Source of the DNA: Fulvia fulva
Lineage: Eukaryota > Ascomycota > Dothideomycetes > Mycosphaerellales > Mycosphaerellaceae
DNA: 64,000 bases
Assembly: GCF_020509005.1 (NCBI RefSeq)
Contig: NC_063017.1
Span: 1,054,001-1,118,000 of the forward strand
Direction of reading: 5' to 3'
Every line of letters begins with the position of its first letter. Position 1 is the stretch's first letter. The translations under genes and the position numbers were made by a program. Positions 13,018 through 22,482 of the stretch are shown piece by piece. The notes beneath the pieces were generated by a model. It worked only from the letters and a program-made list of their open reading frames with translations. It ran no database searches and was not told where the DNA came from.

Positions 13018-13621
13018 AGGATATAGCCTAGAAATTAGTTAAGTACGCTAGATACTAGGTACTAGAACTAGAAGTTAGTTAAATTAAGGTTAGAAACTAA
13101 AACTACTAAGTGAATTTCTTAGTAAAAGAGGCATAACTAGGAAGTAAGAGCCTCCTTCTAAGTATCTTCTAAAGGCTATTATATATCTATCGTACTAGTA
13201 AACTATAAGTTAGTAAACTCCTTACGCCTAAGAAAAAGAAACAATAGAAGCCTATCCCTCCTTTAACCTAATTCCTAGTAAATTCGGCTATCTCCTCCGT
13301 AGTAAGGTTATAAGGCCGTACCTATAGTCTCGTCGGCTTAGATTCTAGTTCCGGAAGTATAGTCGCTCTATTAATGCCTATTAGAAGTATATCGTCATCT
13401 TCTTTATTGTTAGATTCGGACGTAATAGGTCTATTCTCGTTCGGAAGATCGCCTTTTTCGATATTCGCGATATTAACCCTATCTTCTAGTACTATAATGT
13501 CTTTAGCTTTAGGAAGATTAAGCTCTAGGTCCGGTCTTAACTATAGGATTAGCTTTAGGTTCTCTCGGGCTTTTATACCCTTTAACCTCGTACTATTAAG
13601 CTCCTCGAGGGCGTATATACT
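13018..13621 (-). pseudogene. Gypsy G3 fragment, C-terminal pol extension
   Basis: Read on the minus strand, this continues the G3 reading frame from 25278-25810 across the inserted Gypsy G1. It is low in stops and encodes an acidic stretch (LPKAKDIIVLEDRVNIANIE) and then a tail downstream of integrase. I recognise no further domain. It is interrupted on the right by G1 (TSD atact at 13617-13621 and 25278-25282) and on the left by LINE A. Confidence 0.6.
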
Positions 13622-13816
13622 TATTACGGTTCACCTCGTAAGACTATACTTAGTATTACGTAACCTAGTATGCTAGCGCGCCCGGACCCTAGACCCTAAC
13701 CTCGACGTTTAATTTATCGTAGCTTTACGACTTTCTTATCTTCTCTTCTTTATAGAACTTATTAGATTCTAAGGTATCAATATGTTTACGCCCTATCTTA
13801 CGCCTTGTCCGTATTA
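13622..13816 (+). repeat. Gypsy G1 5' LTR
   Basis: This 195-bp sequence is repeated at 25083-25277. It starts tattacggttcacc and ends ccgtatta. The two LTRs differ mainly by transitions, so the difference reflects RIP more than age. Confidence 0.9.
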
Positions 13817-13849
13817 TTAAGTTCTACCGCCCTTAGATCGCCGAGCCGT

Positions 13850-15830
13850 ACAATTATAGACTACGTATCGCCGCTACGACCGCGTACGACCGAGACTCGA
13901 ATAGCCGTAGGTACTAATACGACTATTAGACTAGACGAATTATCCTTTATCCTAAGACTTAACCTAAACCCTCTTACGAAGGCGTTCCTCCGAGAAGCCC
14001 GATAAAAGTAGAACGGTATACTTAGCGTAGCGTAGTAAGAGGTAGAAGACGAGTCGTAGTAGGATCCGGATTTCGACGAGACCGTAGGTATAGAACGACT
14101 ACGTAATATAGCGTAAGAGATATAGAACGAGACTTAGGGTCGCGGAGACACTAAGTAGGCTCGTTAGTAAGAGGAAGAACGTCGGCGCTAGAAGCACTAA
14201 GAGCTACTACGTAGTAAGTATAACTAACGTTAGTCTAAGAAGGAAACTCGACTCCGTATAGGTAGAGAGGATAAGACCTTATAATAGGGCATACGTACAC
14301 GGAAGGAGGAATATCTTAGCTACCGCTATACAATACCGATTGACTTTACCTAGAAGAGCAAAGAGGTAGAATATAGGCTACGGTACAACCCTACCGAGTT
14401 CTAGATCGCTATAGCCAAGGAGCTTTCTCGCTTAGTTACTAAGAACCTAGAAGCCTAGCTAGATATCCTAGACAAATACCGTCTCGCCTACCTCGGTCTT
14501 AAGGAGGTACGGGAGGTATTAACTACTTAGAAGAGTCGGCTATAGGCTAAGGCTAATCGGTATAAGGATAAGTTAGTATCGCTCTAAGTAATACTCGACG
14601 AGCTTAGGGACGATAAGGACTTAGTAGCTAAGATCGCTTACCTAAAGAAGTTAGGTAAGAAGGCGGCTACTAAGATTAAGAACTTACGTAGTCGTAATAT
14701 AGATCTAGCTAGTAAACTCGAAGCGACCTAGACTAAGTTAGCTACTAAGTAGAGCTTAGGTAAGCGTACTACCGCGTTTATTACGGATCTATAAGCCTAG
14801 CTAAAGGAGCGCGATAACTATATCGCTTAGCTAAAGCCTAAGGAACCGACACCTCTACTACCTCCTACGAGGTAGAAGTCCGCCCTCGAGAAGCTACTCG
14901 ACGGCGAGGACTCTAGTATTAAGATAGGTATAACGAAGACTAAGAAGGCTACCTCTACCGTAGCTAGCGATAATAACAATACTACGGTAGTCTTAGTTAA
15001 CGCCGCTATCTAGTATAGTAACGGCGGTACCTATAACCCGATTAACTCGAGGAAGATTCCTATATTCTTAGCTAATATACCTAATTATAAGGATGAACTA
15101 GGATTTATAGAGTAGAAGGAGAAAGTAGAGGACTATATAACTATAGAAGAGTTATATAGCCGATCATCTATAGTATACTTAGTAGTATTAAATAACTTCG
15201 TCGTAAGTAATACTAACGCCCGCCTACGGCTATATAAGAAGAAGGTAACCGGTTAGCGTGAGTTAATAACAGTGCTAAACGACTCTTACGGCAAGTACTA
15301 TAAGCTTAAGAAGCATAAGAAGGCTTATAATAACTATAACTAAGGTAATCGTATATTTAACGCATTTTATACTAAGTTCCTAGAGTACGGGTACTACCTA
15401 GAGAAGATAGATAAGGAACTTATCGACGATATCTAGGACAAGCTAAACGACAAGTTAAAGTAGGTACTAGTATATCGCGACGACTTTGATAACCTCCTAG
15501 CCCTTTAGCGATACCTTTGCGATGTCGAACTAAAACTAGTCGATATTAAGGGTTCCGGCGGAGCCGGTAGCGGCCGTAATAATAGTAGCCGTCCCGGTAG
15601 TAACGAAGGTAAGCCTAAGTATATCTACTATAACGAGAAGATTCGTAAGGAATATAATCTTAAAGCCGCTAAGTACGATAGTTATACCTTCCGTAATCTT
15701 ACTAAGGAAGAAGTAGCTAAGCCTAAGGAGGATATATTCTACTACGTATATAAGGCTATAGACTATAAGGGTGCCTAGTCGCCTAAGAGTCTTCCTCCTA
15801 GAAGTATAAGAAGACTAGTAGCGACGCTAA
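13850..15830 (+). pseudogene. G1 gag with long coiled coil, decayed
   Basis: Reading through RIP stops gives a short N-terminal region, a highly charged Arg/Glu/Gln part, and a long heptad-like segment at about 14450-14850 (Lys/Leu/Glu-rich, e.g. KIAYLKKLGKKAATKIKNL). A capsid-like block follows at about 15060-15530, then a Gly/Asn/Ser linker at about 15545-15610. A zinc-knuckle remnant lies at about 15735-15785 (YYVYKAIDYKGA, with Tyr at expected Cys and His positions). The coiled coil is also present in Gypsy G4 Gag. Stops and Cys to Tyr changes make it non-functional. Confidence 0.7.
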
Positions 15831-16079
15831 TAACGCTACGAAGAACGTATCGATCTAGGTCGGCGACGTACTAGTAGAGCTTAAGGCTACCGAGTTGGGG
15901 GAAGCCTAGGCTCTAGTCGTATACGTACTAACTAGTAGCCTATACTCGCGCCTAGTACTAATCCTCCGAAGACGGTACTACTAGAACCTCCTAAGGTTAC
16001 GCCCTTATTATATTACCGTTATAGAGGAAAGAGGAACCCTATATAGTAGGAAATAGTAATTAGTAACATCCCCGTGATC

Positions 16080-17370
16080 TTTAGTCCGGAGGTTATACTA
16101 TATACTATAAAGACGATAGACCTTCCGCTATGAAGCTCGTATATTATAGTAGTAGGTATAGCGGGTAGTAAGCTAGTACGTATTCTAATAGATCCCGGTA
16201 CCGAGTCGCTATTTTATAATACAAAGTTTACGAAGAAATATCTATTATAAACACGACTGCCTTAGACTTAGAAGATAGGCCTAGGAGCTAACCCTAAAGT
16301 ATCTAGTTAAGCTATAGAATGTATTAAGACTAAGGTCGACCTAAACGGTCATGTCGAGGAAGTTAGTTACTTCGTTACTAACCTCGACTACGACTTTATA
16401 TTTAGTATACCCTAGTTCTAGAAGCACTGCCCTATACTAGACTAGAGAGCTAATATATTTATATTTACTAAAAAGCACTATATAGATCATTACGATCCTT
16501 GCCCTACGACTATTAGCGGTACGAAGGTTCGTATATAGTACGCTATCCCTTATTTATAGACTCTAGAACCTAACATCTAGGTGTCTAGTATAAGGATTAG
16601 CGAAGCCTACAAAGAAAACCTAGACGAAGGTTACCTTATTTAGGAAATAGAGACTCTTAACCCTAATAAGCTAGAGCCTACGACTAAGGAACTTATTCAC
16701 GATATTAGTATACGACTAAGTACTATATTAGCTAAAGACAGGGCTATCTATATAAACAAGAAGTAAGCGACTATACGAGAAGTCGAATCCTTACTACCCT
16801 AATAGCTAAAGGACCTAAAGTACGGATTTGACCCGTCTATTACTAAAGGCCTACCTCCCTATCGCCCCGAATTAGATTTAGCGATTGAATTCGTTCAAGG
16901 CGCTAAGCTACCTTTTAAGCGTCCTTATTCTATATCGAAACTAGAGCTCGATATAACTAAAGCCTACGTCGATAAGGAAGAAGCCGCTAGTAAAATCCGA
17001 CGCTCTACGTCCTAGATTGCTAGTCCTATTATTATTGTTAAGAAGCTAGGTAGAGGACTCCGTATCTACGTAGACTATAGAGCTATTAACGCTATTACCG
17101 TTAAGAATAGGTACCCGATACCTTAAGTCCGTAAGACCCTAGCTCGTATAAGCGGCGTATAGTAGTTCACTACCTTAGATATTATTATAGTATTTACCGA
17201 GCTATATATCCGTAAAGGCGACGAATAGAAGACAGCCTTTACTACCCGATATAGCACCTACAAATGGCTTGTAGTACTATTTAGTCTCTTTAACGTACTA
17301 AGCGCGTTCTAGGTATATATTAATAAAGTATTATATAGACACCTAGACGACTTCGTATCTATATACCTAG
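16080..17370 (+). pseudogene. G1 pol part 1: protease and RT N-terminal half
   Basis: A retropepsin-like motif LIDPGTES lies at about 16180-16215. RT blocks run from about 16920 (PISKLELDITKAYVDKEEAA, then [41 protein letters not shown]). The frame reaches DDFVSIYL at about 17365, just before the expected catalytic LDD. The next ~126 bp (17372-17498) do not continue RT and keep several CA/TG dinucleotides. LINE B follows. About 80 residues of RT, including the YLDD box, are therefore missing. Confidence 0.72.
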
Positions 17371-17502
17371 CCCGCTACGGCACTACGTTATTATAGTATA
17401 GGAACTATAGATCAACCCCTACGTAGAACTCCTAGCTACTTGTAATGACCGGAGATACTATACCGTAATCGCGGGCTAACGAGGCGTTATCCCGAGGATA
17501 TA

Positions 17503-17678
17503 TAGATAGATAGATTTGTCATTCCCCTGTTCTAGGACCCTATCCGGCCTATGCAGGTATATATCTATTGTTATGTACAAAGGGAAACCCGAATAGGTGA
17601 AAACCCTTCCCGCCCCCGACTACTCCTTGTCTAGATTAGCTTTCCCTCTGAACGTACGTAGTCCATGTCACTACCCCG
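17503..17678 (-). other. LINE B 3' UTR and tetranucleotide tail
   Basis: About 175 bp follow the ORF2 stop and are conserved in copies A, C and D. They end in three to four units of TCTA/ATCT. Such simple-repeat tails are known in non-LTR elements that lack poly(A), where the repeat takes part in target-primed reverse transcription. Confidence 0.8.
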
Positions 17679-20600
17679 TTAGCCCCCGCTCCTAGCCGGT
17701 CTCGTCGCGCTGCGTCGTGTCCTCTCTTCCTGCACTGCTCCTACTAGGCGGTACTGTTCTAGCCAGCCCTTCTCTAGTATCCAGTTCGTAATGCGCCGTA
17801 GGTCTTCAGCGTTGTTAAGAAGTGCCCCAATCGTCCGGTTCCTCGCCTTTGCCATCCACTCCCCCCTTCCTAGCGACCACCTCGGACAGACGAGGAGTGC
17901 GTGCCGTACGTTGTGGGAGCGATAGCCGCAGGGGCAGCTAGTATTCGTGTATCCTGGGACCTTCCTCCATGATAGGTACCCCTGGAGGCCGATGTGTTCG
18001 CTTCGCAGTTGGGTTGCTATGCTACTCTGTGCCCTCGTAAGGCGGTAGTGGATGAGCTTCGGGGGGTGCTTGACCGCGGATTTTGTAGCTGACCATTCCT
18101 TAGGTTGTCCCGCTGGCTGAGGGCGTCCACTATGCCCTACAACCTGGTTGTTCCACCTCTCTTTCCATAGTTGCTCTACAAACGATTTCTCACCTTCCCA
18201 TTGTGTTGCTAGCTGTTCGTCCCTTGCCCGGTAGTTCGGCTCGTTTCCGGGTCGAATGCCCTTATGCGCTGGTACTGATTCGCGGGCCCTTGCGACTGCA
18301 CTGGCGATGACCTTCTGTACTGGGTACTGTGCCGACTTGCCTAAGTAGGAGGTCCGTAGTCCCTGGATGTATAGGTCGATCGGCGGTATAGCGGTCTCGT
18401 GCTCAAGCATCCTCGTTGGTGTCGACTTATATGCCCCGGTGACCTTCCTTAGGCATTGGTTTTGGATCTTCGCTAGCGGCGCGACGAGTCCCTTCGATGG
18501 GCAGGCCCTCTCGCCTAAGGACCACACTTGGCTGCCATAGGTAAGGACTGGCCGTACAATAGCCGTATATAGAAGTCGTGACTGCCGGAAGTCCGCCCCC
18601 CATGTGGACGCAGTGAGCCTCTGGCATGATGCCATATTCTGTTCAGCTTTCCGTAATATTGCCTGTACGTGCTTCCTCCACCGTAGCGCCGGGTCCACCC
18701 ATAGTCCGAGGATCCTGAGCTGATTTGCCGGGTTAGTCGTGTGCCCCTGTATCTGGATAGAAGCTTGCATATTGTGGAACCGTGGCCGGCGCGTAAAGTG
18801 TATCAGATTGTACTTTTCTGGGGCAAACCGAGCCCCGTGCCTCCTAGCCCAGTCCTCGCAGATCTTGTGCTTCTCTTCTAGTAGCCTACAGTTCTCCTCA
18901 GTCGAGGAAGACCACGCTAGGATGTTTGTGTCGTCTACGAAGCCGCTCGCAGCGGTGTTCTGGGATTCTAGGGCTGGGAGCAGCGTCGCCATAAAGAAGA
19001 GGAACAGAATAGGTGCTAGCGTTGAGCCTTGCGGGATTCCAGTGTGGACTGCTTGAAATGGGCTTCTGTACTGGCCGACCAGGATCGACGTACTGCGGTT
19101 TTGGAGGTAGGACCGTACGAAGTTGACAAGCCACTCAGGGAGTCCTTTCGACCTTAGGATGTAGAGAAGCCGCGGGTGTGACACGTAGTCGAAGGCTCCC
19201 GATATGTCTAGGCTAAGTAAGGAAGCCACCTTGTCCCTATTCTTATACCAGATGGCCTTTACCTGAGAGGTGATAAGTTCCATCGCGGATAGCGTCGATC
19301 GCTGTGGGCGCGCACCCATCTGGGTGTCCGGGAGTAGGGAGTGTTCCTCTGCCGCCTCGGAGAGTCTCGTTGCAACCAGCTTCTCAAGCGCCTTCCCAAG
19401 AGTGTTAAGGAGCGCAATTGGGCGGTACGACTTCACCTGCGTATAGTCTTCCTTCTGCGGCTTGCGTAGGACCACTGTCGTCGATTGTTTAAAAGCTATC
19501 GGGTGGTATCCGGTCTGTAGGCAGGCGTTGAAGATCGCTGCAACTGCTGGGGCTAGTTGATCTCTACACTTCTTTAGTAGCTCGTTTGGGATCCCATCCG
19601 GCCCCGGGGCTTTCTTCGCCGGCAACTTCCTCAGCACAGCGGTAACTTCTCCCTCGGACACCTCCTGTTGGACCGCGATGCTAGGGGCTAGGGGAGTAGA
19701 GCTGTTTATGTCGCTTAGATCAGCCTCGACTGGGGGTGGGAAGAACTTGCTAGCCAGTAGACGCGCCTTGGCCTCGGGGTCGCTAACCGGGCCACTAGGC
19801 GATTGTAGCGCTGGGATAGAGAAGGAGGGGCCCTGTGTAGGGTCCTGTCGGGCCCATTTCGCTAGCTTCCACATCCTCTCTGGCTTGCCGGCGATTTCTT
19901 CCACTGTGGCCCTCCAGCCGACTGCTTTCTCCCTCCGTATTATGGCTTTCTTCTGTTGGCATGCCTCCCTGTATACGTTCCAGGCCTCCTCGCTATGGCT
20001 GCTCGTCCACACCCGGCGGGCTCTCCTTGCTTCTCTTACTACCGCAGTGCACTCCGGCGTCCAGTATGGTTTGGACCATGTCGTTGGTTGGGCAAGCGGA
20101 ACGTGGAGTGAGGTCGCTTTTCTTATTTCGTCTGTCAACCCCTGGACTGCTTCGTCTATCTCGTCTTTACTGTTGTATTGCTGCTGCGCGATCTGGACTA
20201 GCCTCTTGGAGTCATCGAGGTACGCCTGGATGTTGGCCCAGTGGGCCTTTCCCCAGTTTGGCTTAGGGGTTCTCGCTGGTGTGCGTTGTATCTGTGTCGC
20301 AATAGAGGTCCTGACTGGCATGTGGTCTGACGACGCCTCGAGTTCATGTTCGATCCCACAGTAGGTTACCGTGTGGTAGTGGCTATCTGAGATCCAGGAG
20401 AGGTCGATCGTGCCTTGGAGTCCCCCTCTCTTCCAGGTGCCCAGGTCCTTCGGGGTATTGAGGGCAATTGCGTTGCTCGCCATCAAGTCGAGTACTTCGT
20501 CGGCTATAGGGTGCGGCTGCATAAGGCTTTCCCAGGAAGGGTGGTGTATGTTGAAGTCTCCTACTACGATGTGGCACCCTTGTCTCTTGAGCGCACTGTC

Positions 20601-20996
20601 TAGGTGTCTGCAGACCCCTAGGTCGCGGCTAGACCTCGAGGCTGGCGGTTGCATGTATAGGTTGTGTATCCAGGTGCTACCCACGTGGAGGGAGGTAATA
20701 TCGCCCCCGCCTTCTTCGTCTGCGTAGTACACTACCTCCCAGTCGGATTCTAGTATGTCCTTGCTGACATAGAAGCACGTGCGGGGTCTGCCGTCGCCTC
20801 GTAGGCATGTCGTGTAGCCTGGTGACTTGCAGGTCGTTGGTCTCTTATAGTGCGGGTTAATCCATGGCTCCTGGATTGCAAGGACGTGGTGGACGCGCGG
20901 GTCCGCCTCGTGTAGGAAATGGTTCTGGACTATATCCTTGCTATGGTTGACGTTATACTGGATGATGCTAAGCGTGTCGAGGCTAGTCATCGGCAT
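17679..20996 (-). CDS. LINE ORF2: APE-type endonuclease and reverse transcriptase
   Basis: This gene encodes the catalytic protein of the LINE, which nicks target DNA and copies the RNA from the nick. From the ATG at 20996 it is about 1105 codons; a TTG at 21002 is also in frame. Endonuclease motifs: QYNVNHS near residue 15, QEPW near 45, GDFNIHHPSW near 150, and SDHMPV near 224. RT motifs: KAPGPDGIPNELL near 465, YRPIALLNTLGKALEKL, LSLDISGAFDYVSH, GIPQGSTLAPILFLFF, and the active site GFVDDTNIL near 687. A C-terminal zinc motif CPCGYRSHNVRHALLVC lies near 1021. No RNase H domain is visible between RT and the C-terminus. The start overlaps the end of ORF1, which suggests translation by termination-reinitiation. 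All catalytic residues I can check are present, so the enzyme may be active. Confidence 0.95.
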   Translation of the reverse strand: MPMTSLDTLSIIQYNVNHSKDIVQNHFLHEADPRVHHVLAIQEPWINPHYKRPTTCKSPGYTTCLRGDGRPRTCFYVSKDILESDWEVVYYADEEGGGDITSLHVGSTWIHNLYMQPPASRSSRDLGVCRHLDSALKRQGCHIVVGDFNIHHPSWESLMQPHPIADEVLDLMASNAIALNTPKDLGTWKRGGLQGTIDLSWISDSHYHTVTYCGIEHELEASSDHMPVRTSIATQIQRTPARTPKPNWGKAHWANIQAYLDDSKRLVQIAQQQYNSKDEIDEAVQGLTDEIRKATSLHVPLAQPTTWSKPYWTPECTAVVREARRARRVWTSSHSEEAWNVYREACQQKKAIIRREKAVGWRATVEEIAGKPERMWKLAKWARQDPTQGPSFSIPALQSPSGPVSDPEAKARLLASKFFPPPVEADLSDINSSTPLAPSIAVQQEVSEGEVTAVLRKLPAKKAPGPDGIPNELLKKCRDQLAPAVAAIFNACLQTGYHPIAFKQSTTVVLRKPQKEDYTQVKSYRPIALLNTLGKALEKLVATRLSEAAEEHSLLPDTQMGARPQRSTLSAMELITSQVKAIWYKNRDKVASLLSLDISGAFDYVSHPRLLYILRSKGLPEWLVNFVRSYLQNRSTSILVGQYRSPFQAVHTGIPQGSTLAPILFLFFMATLLPALESQNTAASGFVDDTNILAWSSSTEENCRLLEEKHKICEDWARRHGARFAPEKYNLIHFTRRPRFHNMQASIQIQGHTTNPANQLRILGLWVDPALRWRKHVQAILRKAEQNMASCQRLTASTWGADFRQSRLLYTAIVRPVLTYGSQVWSLGERACPSKGLVAPLAKIQNQCLRKVTGAYKSTPTRMLEHETAIPPIDLYIQGLRTSYLGKSAQYPVQKVIASAVARARESVPAHKGIRPGNEPNYRARDEQLATQWEGEKSFVEQLWKERWNNQVVGHSGRPQPAGQPKEWSATKSAVKHPPKLIHYRLTRAQSSIATQLRSEHIGLQGYLSWRKVPGYTNTSCPCGYRSHNVRHALLVCPRWSLGRGEWMAKARNRTIGALLNNAEDLRRITNWILEKGWLEQYRLVGAVQEERTRRSATRPARSGG

Positions 20997-22122
20997 CGAC
21001 AATCATTTCCTCTGTATCGTCCTGTGTCCTACTGCCCTGTGCGTCCTGGTCTACGCCTATCGGCTGTGTACTAAAGGGGAGCCGGGCCTGGTTAGATTCC
21101 CTCGCCGCAGCTAGCAGAGCACGTGGCCTCCCGTACGCCCTAGGCTGCGCATCCTTTACATCGTTCTCGGCCCTAGGGCGCTTGTGCCCGACCGCCGCTA
21201 GTTGGTTCCGGTGTGGGCTAGCCTCACGGTCGCCGTAGAATCTTGGGGCGACGGTTCTGTTTGTGATTGCCTTGTTTTTCGCTAGTTTCCGCTGTGGGCA
21301 TTCCGCACTATACGATGGGTGGTGCCCCGGACAGTTCGCGCACCGTCTCGTAGTCGATGTACAGTCCCTAGACATATGGTCTCCTGCACAGTTCGAGCAG
21401 GCCTGCTTGTTTGTGCACGTGTAGGTTTGGTGTCCATACTGTTGGCATTTGAAGCATTGGAGGACACGAAAGGATGAGGAGTGCTTTTCTACTGTCTTGA
21501 GGCTGTATTGCCAGACCAGGCCTTGTTCTATCGCTAGATCCGCCGCTTTCGCGTCTTGTAGCCATACTATTAGCGCCGAGGCCTTCTTGCCTTCTGGCCA
21601 TTTCCTATGGAGCCAAGTCGCCTTCTGGATTGGAGAGTTAAGAGTGACCGGGTTGTCCTCTTGGAGAGCGCGTAGGTGACCCTGGTTGGTTGGGTCAAAC
21701 TCCTTAGGCATGTCGTGGACTAGGATCGTGAATTGTTTCGTTGAGACCTTCGCTGATGCCGCAACCTTAGATGCCCACTGTGGCTGTGCCTCTAGGTGCC
21801 TCCTAGCAGTAGCAGAGCTAGTATAGATCTGTAGGGTGCCGTTAGACTGTTGGTTCACTGCGACCACCCCTGGTTGGTTAATTCGTTGGGCGAGCTCCTT
21901 GTTCGATAGCTTCGCAACTTCGGCCTGGTCTTCCTTTGCTGCAATGCGGATCGTAACTGCATCGTGCGTTGGGCGGGGGCCTGGTATCGATGCCGCGACC
22001 GATGCCCAGCTATGGGGGTGTTGATTCCGGGTGGCCTTGCTAATCGCCTGGGACGTCGTCCTCATTTCTTGTTGCCCTCGGTGATACGACAGTACAAGCG
22101 CCGTGCGTAGCTGAGTGATCAT
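20983..22122 (-). CDS. LINE ORF1: Gag-like RNA-binding protein with three zinc knuckles
   Basis: A 379-residue protein from ATG at 22122 to TAG at 20983. The N-terminal two thirds have no motif I can name but resemble other Tad1/I-type ORF1 proteins in layout, with Ala/Gln-rich segments near residues 50-110. Three CCHC knuckles lie near residues 220-275: CFKCQQYGHQTYTC, CSNCAGDHMSRDC, and CANCPGHHPSYSAEC. A basic, then acidic, C-terminal tail follows and ends EEMIVDADD. It would coat the element RNA and assist reverse transcription. It overlaps ORF2 by about 14 bp from the first ORF2 ATG. The frame is fully open, with no RIP stops. Confidence 0.93.
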   Translation of the reverse strand: MITQLRTALVLSYHRGQQEMRTTSQAISKATRNQHPHSWASVAASIPGPRPTHDAVTIRIAAKEDQAEVAKLSNKELAQRINQPGVVAVNQQSNGTLQIYTSSATARRHLEAQPQWASKVAASAKVSTKQFTILVHDMPKEFDPTNQGHLRALQEDNPVTLNSPIQKATWLHRKWPEGKKASALIVWLQDAKAADLAIEQGLVWQYSLKTVEKHSSSFRVLQCFKCQQYGHQTYTCTNKQACSNCAGDHMSRDCTSTTRRCANCPGHHPSYSAECPQRKLAKNKAITNRTVAPRFYGDREASPHRNQLAAVGHKRPRAENDVKDAQPRAYGRPRALLAAARESNQARLPFSTQPIGVDQDAQGSRTQDDTEEMIVDADD

Positions 22123-22442
22123 TACCTATAGAGACCGGTATAGGAGCTAATCGTTAGTTTCTATACTTTTTGCGTCCTCTATAAGTTGCTACTAGTTGTC
22201 TTAGGGGAGCTTCGCCTATAGAGCCGTAGGCGCCGTTAGTACCGTAGCCTGGGCTGCCATTGCCTAGGAGTTGCCTAATGTAGCTAGGCACCTCCGCGGC
22301 GTTTGGAGCTGAAGAAACAGGGTGAAGAGAGCTTCAAGCTGTCCAGATTGAATGGGGTAGAACTCCCTCAGTCCTAGGGGCAGTGGCCTGCTTTTTATAT
22401 CGTTGGAATGGCCTTGATAAGAGCTTTCGAATGTGTCGTGTT
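22123..22442 (-). promoter_or_regulatory. LINE B 5' UTR, presumed internal promoter region
   Basis: About 320 bp upstream of ORF1 are conserved among copies A, B, C and D, up to the shared 5' boundary acattcgaaagctc in sense orientation. LINEs generally carry their promoter inside the 5' UTR. No specific promoter element can be named here. Confidence 0.5.
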
Positions 22443-22482
22443 TTTTATAGGATAATATATATCGTAATATATAGTCGCTTAA

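Larger units (their letters stand above)
17503..22482 (-). mobile_element. LINE copy B, Tad1-like, intact and un-RIPed
   Basis: A complete non-LTR retrotransposon in minus orientation: 5' end at about 22442 (conserved part), ORF1, overlapping ORF2, 3' UTR, and a 3' tail of (ATCT)n at about 17503-17514 instead of poly(A). CA and TG dinucleotides are abundant, unlike in copies A, C and D of the same family, and both ORFs are open. Target duplication is ambiguous: only aggatata (17495-17502 and 22483-22490) is shared. Because its siblings are saturated with RIP, this copy must have arrived later or escaped. It sits inside the RT of Gypsy G1. Confidence 0.92.

Noticed and set aside
12934..13018. 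An ~85-bp long target duplication of LINE A
   Set aside because: Only the last 14 bp match the left flank. The preceding 70 bp do not resemble 7910-7979.
18739..19056. 105-codon plus-strand ORF opposite the RT region of LINE B
   Set aside because: Antisense shadow of the conserved RT coding sequence, with no motif.
19678..20364. 228-codon plus-strand ORF opposite LINE B ORF2
   Set aside because: It lies wholly antisense to the well-supported ORF2 and has no domain. It is a shadow of a GC-rich, un-RIPed coding region.
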